NCBI RefSeq assembly: GCF_000350225.1
Contig: NW_005179039.1
Span: 99,291-163,290, forward strand
Length of the DNA: 64,000 nt
Source of the DNA: Chondrus crispus
Lineage: Eukaryota; Rhodophyta; Florideophyceae; Gigartinales; Gigartinaceae
Direction: 5' to 3'
Position 1 is the first letter of the stretch; each line of letters opens with the position of its first letter. A model generated the notes under the pieces. The model was given only the letters and a program-made list of their open reading frames with translations. It was not told the DNA's origin and searched no databases. Both the position numbers and the translations under genes were made by a program. Of this stretch, positions 52,561 through 62,703 are shown piece after piece.

Positions 52561-55249
52561 CTAGTGTCTATTGGACGGACGTTTTGCACTCATTTGAGGC
52601 GAAATGAGCCTCATCTGAGGACCGAAAAATAACATCCTCACGAGTCAGAATATTAGTTACACCCTGTCAAAGAGTTGAACATGACTGCTGTACCCCGTTA
52701 CAGGCCGCCTCACTACAGCTATAATTGCCAGCACGAATTGAAGCAGCATCGGTGCAGTCGCTATCAAACAATATGTCATGTAACGTTCAAGCTTTTTATT
52801 GTATTAATTAATGCATCAAGTTGAAATGCCTTGTAAAACAGTCACGGCCATTCTTTGGATGACAAAGAAAAATTTCCCTTCCCTCCTTCACTCCGCACTG
52901 AGAACAGACCCACGTTGACTTCATTTTTTCCCTTTCGGACAGACAAAACACAGTCCTTGCTTTCTTTGATCCAACTCCTCTCCGCTGGAGGTACACCGAC
53001 GTTGTTTTGTGGGAGATAAATAAATCCCGCTGCCATCGGTCCGTATTTCCTCATCCATCGCGTCTTCACGCTCAAAATGACTTGCACGACACGTCCCTAT
53101 GACCTCAAACGAATTTTGAACCCTTGCAGTACCGAGTAAAACCCAAAAAGAATTCATATCGAGTAAATCTCTCCCACTGTTTCCAAAACGATAGAGAAGG
53201 TAGCAATCTGTCAGCACAATTCCTAACAGAGTACAATTAATTCGAAATGACCACTCCTTAACCTCCACAGATTTTTCGAGGTCCAGACTATCCTGGCGAA
53301 GTCTATTGTGACTGTCAATGACCCCGGCTGCCGCAAAATAATCCGCGATCATCTCTGGCATCGAGATGCCGATATCAACAGGGCATGCCCCATTTTCGTG
53401 CTGCCTCCATCTCATGCGTTGCTGAAGTACTGTCGTTTCGACACGACCGGCTGTAGCAATGAAGTTTCGTCTGTTTCGATCAAGCCAGCAAACAGCAACT
53501 ATCTTCTTATTTTCTCCGTTTGCTTCTACAGTTGACTCCAGATATTTAAAATCTCCTTTAGCGTAAAGCCTTTGGCTCCCAAAAAACCGCACTGGGAATC
53601 GTTTCGTCGCCGTTTTCACCACCCCAATAAATCGTAAGTTGTTCTCGAATAAAACTTCAGAAGCCTCAACTGAGGCAAAGTGACTATCAGCGCAAACAAT
53701 TCTCTCCCGATCAGACCATGGTTTGCGAAGTTCGAGTAAGACTCCAGTGCCATTGTTCCAGTTGACATTTTGCCGAACAGTGTCAGATTCTTTAGCAGAT
53801 TTAACCAGCTTTAACCCGAGCATGATCCACGATTTTGCGCAGGCCACATTCTGAATTTCCATGCCATTTCTGGCTTTCGTTCGAGTTTGACGTAATGAGG
53901 GCAGCCGACATCAATCCACGAGCCTCCTAAACCGTACCATCTGGACACGGACTCGTCTACACAATGAAAATGAGACGGTATGACATGCTCTCTACGGTGA
54001 GCGTTTATAGCCTCAACAAATTCCTCGCAAAGGCTCCATTGCGTTTTCTCAGTGTAGCAGTGGTCTGTTTTATCCTGACTGAATTGCAAGAACTTGCGTA
54101 TGATCTCAAATCTTTCACGCGACATGATTGAGCCAAACTTCGGCTGTCCGAGAACAGGTGACAACGTGCAGGTACTCCAAAGATCTCGCCTGTTAGAAAA
54201 CTTGCATCTCGTCATGAGTACGAGCGTACCAAAGAACTTAATAATTTCTCCAGACGTCGTAGGCCAATCACAATTTGTTCTTAATTTTTTGTTGGTGAGA
54301 ACGACCATCCTTGCCAAATGTGGAAGTGGAAACATCCAAAAAAAATAGTCCAGCAGCTTCATATTCCCAGGGGCACTGCCCTCCTGCATAAAATATCTTT
54401 CAGGCCCTCACACACGGCAGGAGATTGGCTTGACTTCTCCATTGACCCAGTCATCCACTGCGGTAGAATTCCAGCGCTGGTCATGGCATTCAAAACGGAA
54501 TGTTCGGCATCTTCCAATGTTGATGGTGACGAAGGGGGCAAGAATTGATCGTCGGTCTTGACTGGGTGTTGTTGTGGGATACTTGGGGCACTGGTCTGGG
54601 GATTTAACAACTGAGGCGGCGGGGTCCTGTTTGAGGGAGTTTCTTGAACAGCATTTTCGACAACATCTGTTGCTCTGTCAGCGATTTTCTGATACTCAGA
54701 ATCCAAGAAAAAAGGGGTCCTCCGAAAAGTCTCGAGGCTGACGCTCTGGAATATAAGTTGGTCCTGACCGTACACTTCCTAGCGGTAACGTGACAGTCTT
54801 GGTGTTGGGTCCATACGCAAACAAACATTTTTGGTGTTTGTAGTTCCGCCCCTTTTTCTGTGAAACGATCACAGAAAGGACTTTCCCATCACCATTGGTC
54901 TTGTGAAATGATAGTCCGAAGTGGTTCTTGGCTACCGAGTGCTTCAGTACTCTTGTCGCGAGAGCGTGAATGTGCGCTCCTCGTACTAGGCGCAGATCTG
55001 AATTGGCAGGGGCCATTTGATTGATTATGAGGATTTTTCCTGGGTGTCGGAGCTTTGGATAGATCCTCTTAAATACAGTGCATTCTTTGTGCCTTCAAAG
55101 GATTTGGACATTGTTTATTACTCTTACTGTTACCGTTTCGCGGCAACTATGGGTTTCGGTTCTCCCTCTTTGCGCCAGAAACAGCGACGGAAAAAAGCCT
55201 CATATGAGGCGAAATCCTCAAATGAGGCGCATTGTCCAATAGACACTAG
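52561..55249 (-). mobile_element. PiggyBac-like DNA transposon
   Basis: 2.69 kb. The left end CTAGTGTCTATTGGAC is repeated inverted at the right end (GTCCAATAGACACTAG, ending 55249). Subterminal motifs CATTTGAGGCGAAAT and CTCAAATGAGGCGC occur at both ends. CTAG is present at both tips and could be a 4-bp target duplication or part of the inverted repeat. It encodes a DDE_Tnp_1_7 transposase on the minus strand. Confidence 0.85.
52808..55016 (-). pseudogene. PiggyBac-like transposase, frameshifted
   Basis: Begins MAPANSDLRLVRGAHIHALA (55016) and runs through at least four frames to 52808. The catalytic acids are all visible: CVDESVSRWYG (first), CADSHFASVEA (second), VIDSHNRLRQ (third). The C-terminus is Cys-rich (CFVCPKGKK, then in another frame VCSQCGVKEG and CHPKNGRDCF), the zinc domain of the family. 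The family cuts DNA via a hairpin intermediate and reinserts precisely. Frameshifts near 54760, 54370, 53850 and 52950 make this copy inactive, but the core is well kept. Confidence 0.9.
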
Positions 55250-55996
55250 ATTCCTGCCCTTGGTGGTGTCGGGATCGTCGCTGGCCTCGCCATATGGTGA
55301 TACCGCATCATCATTGCCATCGGTGTCAAATTAACCAAGCTCACTCCCGCTCGTGGTTTCTCCATTGAAATCAGTGCGGCCATTACTGTGATTATCGCCT
55401 CCTGTATCAGGCTCCTAGTGTCCACCACTCATTGCCAGGTTGGTACCACAATGGGTGTCGGGATCATTGAATTTAAGAAATCCACTGTGAACTGGAAACA
55501 ATTTCTCTTGATCTGCATCGGTTGGGCGCTCACTATCATGTTCACTGGCTTCTTGTCGGCTTCCCTCTTCGCCACGCTCACCTATTCGCCGTCTAACTTT
55601 AGGGTGCCGCAGGGCGACCTCACTCATTGCCCGGGCAACAGTCTCTTCCAGTTGAACGAGGAAACAAATGAATTCCAGGATATTCAGTGCTCTAGTTGCT
55701 ACTTCTGCAAAGAACTCCAGCACTACAATCTCAAGGTCTCTCCTAATTATGACTTCCAACAAACGTGGAGCGTTTCAATGGAATGGGTCTGAAACTCGGA
55801 TTGTGAAGAGCTAGTTGCTCTTGGAGAGCTCTTATGCACTTATCTACCAGCACTGAGAATCAATGCTGAAAAGAATTGCGCATGGCGCGACTATTGCGCC
55901 ACTGTTTCGTTCATGCATTTTGGTCTATGGGATGACTTTTTCGGTGGTCACGCAAAGGCATGTCAAGATCGAAATACCACACTGAGTAGCAAATGA
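55250..55996 (+). pseudogene. Phosphate transporter fragment (PiT/PHO4 family)
   Basis: The plus-strand frame from the piggyBac boundary reads IPALGGVGIVAGLAIW-stop-YRIIIAIGVKLTKLTP, then SIEISAAITVIIAS and the family signature STTHCQVGTTMGVG, followed by two membrane segments (LLICIGWALTIMFTGFLSASL). That is the conserved C-terminal repeat of PiT sodium- or proton-coupled phosphate transporters. A TGA at 55298-55300 sits where Gly is expected (LAIW-GYR), and another TGA lies at 55790-55792. The same frame continues to 55996 with a Cys-rich tail (NSDCEELVALGELLCTY). I did not find the N-terminal half to the left of the transposon. Confidence 0.75.
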
Positions 55997-57094
55997 AGAT
56001 GTGTTCGGCGAGGGCGATTGTCCATTGTGTTGTATAGGGTTTGTAGTTTAGCTGTCATAGTCTTGCTGATAATAACCTGTTTTAGGCTCAGGGTTGCAGT
56101 TGTCCTTAGGCAATGTAATATTTCTAAATGCACCTCATAGATATCATTCGGTAAGAATGACACCGGCGGATGGTTAACAATTCTATTTCAGAGTGAATGG
56201 ATATAGCTTAATCACCTGACTATGCCGCAAATCTAGACATTAGATTCGCCGGAGTCTGTATAGAGCTTTCCTTTTTTGTGTCCATAAGCAAGAGCTCCAG
56301 CTTTTGTCGTGAGAGGTAAGTTTGTTGCGTCTCCAAGCGCACACTGTTCAGCATTTGCGATTGTTCCGAATGCTGCGAGTGCTGGAAAGCCTACAGGAAA
56401 CATCCAAACCAAACCCTTTGCAGGATCAGATATATGTTGGACATTAAATGCGCAGAGCAAGTGGTAGCTGCGGCAGGGACGCAATGCGTGTCATATGGGT
56501 TTGATTGTGCCGTATAGCTTCCGCAACGAGGGCGTGCGACGAGACAGCATGTCTGTCGTCTTCCGCCTGTCAATTCCAGCCTTTCTTATGAAACTCGGGG
56601 GCGCAATCTTTGCACGACGGGTTTTCGGCAAAAAGAAAGGTAGACCCGGAGGGGTAGGCCAGTTTCGTCCATATGCAACTGTTGCATTCACGCGAAACTG
56701 GCTTACCCCTCGGGATCCACCTTTCTTTTCGCCGAAGAATCCAAATATTCTCGACATACTGCTGAAGCCCAGACGTCTTTGCAGGATCAGTGGAATGTTA
56801 CCTCATCGTCTCTCTGCGCATCGCATCCATCTCCAGAATTCTGCTTCAATCACTTTCGAGCGCGCTTTAAATTTTCCATCATTGTTATTTGGACCCATAT
56901 TCGGGATACAGCAATTCCCTAACAAAAACTACAATGCTTTCAGTATTGTCCGAAATTTGTGTCCACGCGTGAGTGAACGAGCTTCGTGAAAACGGCGGAA
57001 ATTGATTGCCGAACAGAACAGCATACTTTTGATTGGCGTGATTGCATTTCTCCACGCACTGTAAGAACAAGATACTTTAGTACTTCCTTCTCTG
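55997..57094. other. No assigned gene; contains a foldback repeat
   Basis: A minus-strand 83-codon frame (56233-56484, FPVGFPALAAFGTIANAE...) is not recognised. The phrase CTTTGCAGGATCAG appears twice (56410 and 56775). Confidence 0.4.
56624..56737. repeat. Foldback with ~48-bp arms
   Basis: TTCGGCAAAAAGAAAGGT...GGCCAGTTTCG is mirrored by CGAAACTGGC...ACCTTTCTTTTCGCCGAA around a short loop, with some mismatches. Confidence 0.85.
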
Positions 57095-57290
57095 TACACC
57101 CGTTAAGTGTAACTAATGTTACCTACATTAAATTAGATACAGATTTTCGCGCTCTTCGAAGTCATTGTAATGGTACTAACAATATTAAAAGGTAACATCA
57201 TTTTATGTTCATCCACCCCAAAAATCGCTTTTCAGAAACGATTCATGTAAGTAACATTATTTTCGATAATGAAGTCAAGCAGAGATCATG

Positions 57291-57365
57291 AACACTGTGG
57301 CCTAGTGGTTAAGGGCTACTGTATACATCATGGTCGAATGCGTGGGTTCGATTCCCACCGTGGCA
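57291..57365 (+). tRNA. tRNA-like sequence with A and B boxes (degenerate)
   Basis: A box TGGCCTAGTGG (57298-57308) and B box GGTTCGATTCC (57345-57355) match RNA polymerase III promoter consensus exactly with normal spacing. The T stem (GTGGG/CCCAC) and a 5-bp anticodon-type stem (ACTGT/ATGGT) can form, but the 7-bp acceptor stem does not pair, so it is not a working tRNA. It could be a tRNA pseudogene or the head of a tRNA-derived SINE. It sits in the transposon between the left end and the 3' end of the transposase. Confidence 0.55.
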
Positions 57366-57707
57366 CAGGAGCGTGAACTAAAATCGCATTTCAGCGAGTC
57401 AGTCCGGACAAGGTGTTGGCATACGGAGTTGGACTTTTATTCGACGAATCACATTGATTACATTTGGAGGGTATATCCTCCGCACCCTGGCAGTATGTAA
57501 TATCCAGCATGGTCAACGCCCGACGAGAGTTTAAGTCCTAACGTCACTCGATCCAGCGCATTCTGTATCGTCCGAATGTCAACACCGGGAATGCTGCAAG
57601 CAGGAACGGACTGGTGGTTCGTGTCACAAGTTTATATTTTTTGCTCATAAAATTAGCTAAGTCATTTCATGACACATTTCATCATGCAGAGACGCTCTCC
57701 CTAATTT

Positions 57708-59042
57708 CTACAAAAGAATGTGGATCTTGTCCATCGAAATTCTCGCGATACTTGCTGACGATATTTTGCAAGTGCGGAAAAATTGACGAATCTCCCAAAG
57801 GCTGTTGCTTTGTTTGGCCAGTCTGCATCGTATCATTGCTTTCCTCGCATATGTGAAGCCTTCGTAATCGCGCTGACGGTTAACTTCCCTCACGACTTTG
57901 GCCGCCAGCTGAAGAAAGGACCGTTTACCCGGATTTCGGAGGAGCCCCGACGAGCTGCCGTAAGTCCTTTCATTGTCTTGGTTCCGCAATAGAGCTGCGT
58001 TGTACTCGTCCCATAGTTTGCTCCAAACCGCTTTCAACTTTTGACTAAGAAACGAATTGGCCGGCCGAAACAAATCGGTTGCGATTGCTGGGAAGAATCT
58101 TATCGTCGTGTTGATTTCTTGGGGCGCCTTTTCAAGCTGTGAAGTTATGGCGTGACCTTCACAGTTGTCCATAAACAGAACCCTCTGGCGGCCGTTAGCA
58201 AGCGGGCCAATGGCGCGTCTCTCGCGCAACCACAAGTTCATAATTCGCCTATCCATCCATCCCTTAGGGCCAGTCCGATAGCTGACTCCCGGCACATAAT
58301 CTAGTACTCCCCCGATCGGATAGTTGCTGTCCCTGTTCTTAAAAACGAGAAAAGGCATCTCAATCACCGCGTCGGGGCCGCCAGAAATTCGTACCATCAA
58401 CGTCATTCCCTCCCCTCCGGACGTTACGTCGTCATATTTGACATGCTCGTCGCCATGGAAGCCTAAAGTACGACCATTATCCATATTGGAAAGAAAATGC
58501 GTCTCATCAGCATTTTCCACATTGCACTCATCCAGTTGCCCCGATTGAAACTCTTTCGCAATGGCGCCAAGAAAATATACAACCCTTCGATCAATCTTTT
58601 CTTGCCCCTCTGGTGAGATCTAGAGTTTACCTGTCTGCCGGCGTGTTACAATGCTATAACGATTCATGAACCTCTGAGTCCAAGAGGGTGTGATGAGATC
58701 CTTGATCAACTTCTCATCTCGCCCACTTCGCATCTCGTTGTGATATTCCTCCTTTTCAGAATGCGCAATGAGGTCCTTCGCAAACAGGCTCACAGTGTTG
58801 ACTGAAAACTTGATACCGAGCTTTCGAAGCCGCGCAAAGTCGTCAACCAGGTCATCTTGCAGCGTCTGGACCCACACCGAACGCTTTCGTCCTCGTCCGG
58901 CTCTAGCTTTCGTAAAAGGCCGTCCCTGCCCTTGCTTCGTTACTGCAGAAACGGAAAGTGCGGTAGCACTGTTTCGACCTCCGCAGGGAGCCAGATCTGC
59001 TACGAAATCCACGCTCTCCTCCCACAGCCTTTTTGCACGCAT
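57708..59042 (-). pseudogene. Pogo-type (DDE_1) transposase, one in-frame stop
   Basis: ATG 59042 (MRAKRLWEESVDFVADL) runs in one frame to 57708, broken only by a TAG at 58620-58622. A CENP-B-like DNA-binding part (KLGIKFSVNTVSLFAKD, WTQRFMNRYSI) precedes the nuclease core. Catalytic acids: NADETHFLSNMDN, VLFMDNCEGH and ATDLFRPANSF (third Asp). About 445 residues. A further N-terminal helix (LSLHERATISRWTIAERERC) lies upstream in another frame (59043-59200), so one frameshift near 59045 is also likely. This is the best preserved DNA transposase in the window. Confidence 0.85.
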
Positions 59043-59668
59043 GCAGTTTGCCGAATGTACAGATCGGAAGAACTGGGGGATTTGCTGATGGCCTTGGTCT
59101 GCATACGTTTATCGTTTCCGCAGCGTTCCCTTTCTGCAATCGTCCAACGCGAGATCGTAGCTCTCTCGTGAAGAGAAAGGACATTGTGCTTGGTGTGCTG
59201 GTGAGCAGGTCGCCTTAGGTCGTCGTCCGTAATGGCTCCTGAAGAAGACTGAATGTTCGGTTCTTGTGTTTGGACGGCGTGGTGTTGATATAACGGCGGC
59301 GGAATAGGTGTGTTTGTAGTCTGCGGACGTGTCGAACGAGTTGCGGTAGCATTGGATAGAAAGTTAACAATGGGGGAGCCTGAAATGGGCATGTTGATGA
59401 TCAAGGTTGGAATGGACGAAGGCAATGGGGGTGGTGTTGTACGAACTAGACTTGTTGCCGCCAATAGAGCTGCAGTTCTATATCACATGTGATATCAGCG
59501 ACGGAGGCCGCCGGTGAAATGTAACATTAATAACAGATACCACAGAAATATTGTTGGTAACATTAAATAATTTGCGAGGAGAATGATGACTTGCATTGAT
59601 AATGTTACAAACATTATTTGGAAGTAACATTAATATTTTGGTAACATTAGTTACAGTTAACGGGTGTA

Positions 59669-60203
59669 GTGGGCATATAAGTCCCCCGAAGGCCCCGAGT
59701 ATAGGGCGTCGGAGGATGAACGTAAGGGAAGACATACCGTAACTATCGAGCCGTTCACGGACTCCTGTACAGTGCAGGACTGCCGGTCGTCGGCAGTTTT
59801 CCCTCGTTTTTAGTGACAAATTCCACAGGCTGAGAAGTGTGCAGTTGCTCACACGAATTCTGAAACATTTTGAAGACAAATGTCTTCCTTTTTCTGGAGA
59901 ACAGCAGTGTTTGTGAAAACCGCAGATGGAACTGACTCCTCGTCCGCCTCAGACCACCAACATCCTCTCTGTCCCGCCCCCTGGAAGTCTCTTCCCCTAC
60001 ATTCCCCCTCCCTTCTTGCTCCCTGCCGGCTCCACTCACGTTCGCTTGTCCGTTTTACATCTTCGTGATCGAAATTGCGGACAAACTCTCTCTTCACACA
60101 CGTGTACTAAAATTTTGGCAGAATTCTTGCTCACGTGGTGCAGGCGTATTCTCTCTAACGACCGAGGTGAATTCCGCTGGGACAAGGCCTTTGTACAGTA
60201 CAA
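59669..60203. other. Intergenic; possible 5' part of the peptidase gene
   Basis: A plus-strand frame ending ...GTRPLYSTI (to 60203) would join in frame to the peptidase-like ORF if the MITE were absent. No Ser-Met catalytic motif of signal peptidases was found here. Confidence 0.35.
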
Positions 60204-60790
60204 TACAGGGGGCGGGGGGGTCGCGATATAGTGCTACCCTGTGCCAGTGGGCTGAAAACGGCATTATATGGAACCAGGCACTATATAATGAGATTCACGG
60301 CTTTTTTGCGGCCACTTTCATACATCACTGCTCAGAAAGACGGCTCGCAGGGTGCCATACTCGTACTTTGCATCTTCACTGAAGACTCAAGCTTAATCAC
60401 GGGCCTGAAGAGAATCATCCCGGACTTAGGAACGGGCCTCATCCCGGACTTAGGAACGGGCCTGATGCATTTCTGTTAATATACCTTCGGTAGCTGCCCA
60501 GCCGTCGCATTGACTTTCTCCTTCTTCGCAGCCGTAAATGCCAGCCTACACTTTTGCAGATGTCCAATTGCATCATCGACCCTGCCTTTTTCCCCCATAG
60601 TCTCCATTCGAGTTAGCAACTGCATAATATCTTTCCGCGGCCGGCAGCGGCTCTCGGACAGTATGTTCATCCAACTGCCTCTCTGGAGACCTTTCGTTTT
60701 TGGCTCAAAATTCGTGCCACCCGCAGAAGGGTAGCACTATATCGGAGCTGGCACTAACAAAGATGGCACTATATCGCGACCCCCCCTGTA
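60204..60790. mobile_element. Small pogo-like element (MITE) of the same family as 5041-6631
   Basis: 587 bp. The left end TACAGGGGG...TCGCGATATAGTGC is inverted at the right end (GGCACTATATCGCGA...CCCTGTA), with TA at both tips. A minus-strand fragment (60476-60670, ...IGHLQKCRLAFTAAKK...) is the transposase C-terminus shared with the larger copy. Contains GGCACTA subterminal repeats and a duplicated ATCCCGGACTTAGGAACGGG near 60417-60465. Confidence 0.85.
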
Positions 60791-60799
60791 TATACATTT

Positions 60800-61183
60800 G
60801 TGAAAAGGATTCGGGGTATGCCAGGCGATGTGATTCGGGTGCGTCCCATCGGCAAAAACGCTCCGATCAGGCTCAAAGTTCCTGACGGCCACGTGTGGCT
60901 CGAAGGGGACAACCGTAATCAATCCACAGATTTGAGACATTACGGTCCAGTCCCACTTGCGCTTGTCAAGAGTACAGCGAGATTTCGCTTTTGGCCCCCC
61001 TCACAGGCGGGCCGTCGTCCTGCTGATTTTGCAGCTGGCGACCCCACATTTATCGAAAGTCAGTCCACCACAGATGAAGCATGTGCCGTGTTGCAAATAT
61101 GTGACCGAATAGCTCCGATTACCAAAGTATTGAATCCTCCCAGCATACCCACTCCCCTCACAAGTGTTCATATTGTCTTGTAA
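60800..61183 (+). pseudogene. Mitochondrial inner-membrane-peptidase-like (S26) fragment
   Basis: C-terminal part of an IMP1/IMP2-type signal peptidase, which in mitochondria removes bipartite presequences. Visible: VKRIRGMPGDVI (Lys is the general base), GHVWLEGDNRNQSTDLRHYGPVPLALVK (the conserved GDN...S.D.R.YGPV block) and FRFWPP. The N-terminal membrane anchor and catalytic Ser-Met motif are missing because the MITE ends 10 bases upstream. The C-terminal ~60 residues are unrecognised. It could be a functional gene if the MITE is spliced out, but I see no proof, so I call it disrupted. The last 26 bases overlap the 3' end of the convergent CPI1 gene. Confidence 0.65.
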
Positions 61184-62216
61184 CCTCGGTGCTCTTCTCC
61201 TGCAGCAAGTTTGCAGAAAACATGATCTTTCGATACAGCCACGAGGACGCCTGCTCTGCGCACGATGTCAGCTGCTCAGAGCAGCTTCCGACCTCGGCGA
61301 CGCCCTCCGGCGCTTCCGGGCACTCCCTGCCCTGGTACACGAAGGGGACCGGGATGCGAGCCGACCTCCCCACTTCATAAATCGAGCCGAGCATGAGGCG
61401 CCATAAATCCAGTAGCAAGGTGACGATAGCGGTGGCCGCAAGCGCGTTTGTGGCGGCGCCACGTACCGATGTGCGCGGGGCGACGCCTTCGTCCAAGCTG
61501 AAGAACATGGGAAAGCCGATGACAAAGTATAGGCCGTACACAACAGAGCCGACGACCATGAAGGCCTCCGTCTCTGTGTAGGTGTAGAGAGGAAAGTGCT
61601 GGATAGACACGGCCTCGAAGACGGCCGTGCCATATGCAAGGGCGGCGATGTTCGCCCACCAAATCAAGTTGCGAGCAAAGGAAGGAAACGTAGCGGAAAA
61701 GCGGGCGACGCGACGCAGGATGAGATTGACAAAGTTGAAGTAGAAGGTGAAGTAGAAGAATGTGGCGGTAAAGGTGACCAACGGGACGTCATTGAATCGG
61801 TAGGAGTCGAACAAGTACTTTGCGCCAAGGAGCTCATAAAAGTAGTGGGTCCAGAAGTAGTTACCGTAAAAGCCGAAGATAGCGATCCAGACTGTGGCCT
61901 TGACCCAGAAGCGTTGGGCGTACGGGCGGCCGCAGTCGGCGGGGCACGGGAAGAAGACAGGGATAAAGATGCCCGGAAGGCAAGCGAGGACGGTGATGAG
62001 GAGGTAGGAGTTGCGGTCGCAGTACTTGTAGAGCGGGGTGCCGAGGACGCCGACAAGGAGAACGAGCATGGAGATGGGAGCCCAGACGAGGGAGAGCTTT
62101 TCGTAGTAGGCTTTGGAAGGGTCCGCGGCGAACCAGGACGGGGTCGAGGACCTCGGGGGCTCCGCTTTTTCCATAGTTGGTTCCATGGTGTGGGAGGGGA
62201 AGGTGGTGAAAGGCAA
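61158..62216 (-). CDS. CPI1: Cycloeucalenol cycloisomerase (CPI1)
   Basis: Opens the cyclopropane ring of cycloeucalenol-type sterols to give obtusifoliol, the step that links cycloartenol-derived precursors to membrane sterols in plants and algae; an ER membrane enzyme. 352 residues, several membrane segments. Diagnostic stretch: GNYFWTHYFYELLGAKY, then FNDVPLV; further blocks FNFVNLILRRVARF and VYGLYFVIGFPMFFSLDEG match the family in order. A Cys-rich, probably lineage-specific C-terminus follows (GSCSEQLTSCAEQASS). In-frame ATGs at 62216, 62186 and 62174 compete; none adds a clear motif. Presence of this enzyme supports a photosynthetic, cycloartenol-using eukaryote. Confidence 0.9.
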   Translation of the reverse strand: MPFTTFPSHTMEPTMEKAEPPRSSTPSWFAADPSKAYYEKLSLVWAPISMLVLLVGVLGTPLYKYCDRNSYLLITVLACLPGIFIPVFFPCPADCGRPYAQRFWVKATVWIAIFGFYGNYFWTHYFYELLGAKYLFDSYRFNDVPLVTFTATFFYFTFYFNFVNLILRRVARFSATFPSFARNLIWWANIAALAYGTAVFEAVSIQHFPLYTYTETEAFMVVGSVVYGLYFVIGFPMFFSLDEGVAPRTSVRGAATNALAATAIVTLLLDLWRLMLGSIYEVGRSARIPVPFVYQGRECPEAPEGVAEVGSCSEQLTSCAEQASSWLYRKIMFSANLLQEKSTEVTRQYEHL

Positions 62217-62703
62217 GAAGGTCGATGGTCTGGATAAAGAGAAGAAAGGGAAAGTTAATCGGCCCTGGAGCGCGAATGCGTGTTTCGGGCAGGACGCCGC
62301 GGATCAACTAAGCAGAGATGGATGAATTGGGAAAAAATGGGAAAAAAATGGGAAACTTGAATTTGAATTAACGAAATCAAAAAGTGCCAGCTGTGCACGT
62401 GGAGATGCATGGAGGAAACTTTACGCCAAGGGGACTTGACCTAGTCATCAGCCTGCCCTCAGCGCACCTCCTTCTCAATCAACTAAAGTTAATGAGTAAA
62501 GAGCAGGTGTTGACATCTCACATCGCTGACATCAGCGACGTCAGTGACCCCAGCGGAGAATAAAGTGTACGTAATTGTGTAACGAAATTTTATTTCAAAC
62601 GGACCGTGTGAGACAAGCAAACTAGTGTACAGTATGAGGGGCGTCAACCACGCTCTACTAGCGAAAGCCCGGCTCTCCCCTCCTTCAAACACGCGGGACT
62701 CCT
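62217..62703. other. Intergenic
   Basis: Promoter side of CPI1 and 3' side of the cyclotransferase-like gene. The phrase CGCTGACATCAGCGACGTCAGTGAC (in parts) near 62523-62549 contains nested small palindromes. No gene. Confidence 0.5.

Larger units (their letters stand above)
57095..59668 (-). mobile_element. Pogo/Tigger-like DNA transposon
   Basis: Inverted repeats: TACACCCGTTAA and GTAACTAATGTTACC on the left (57095-57125), and their inverted match on the right (ending 59668), with TA at both tips. GTAACATTA is iterated several times just inside both ends. Carries a DDE_1-type transposase on the minus strand and a tRNA-like sequence near the left end. Confidence 0.87.

Noticed and set aside
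52395-52607. N-terminal half of the phosphate transporter left of the piggyBac element
   Set aside because: The open frame there shows no PiT motif, and the joined reading frame would contain TAG at the CTAG site.
57291-57365. Functional tRNA gene
   Set aside because: Acceptor stem does not pair; kept only as a tRNA-like or SINE-head sequence.
61596-62237. 213-codon plus-strand ORF
   Set aside because: Antisense shadow of the cycloeucalenol cycloisomerase gene.
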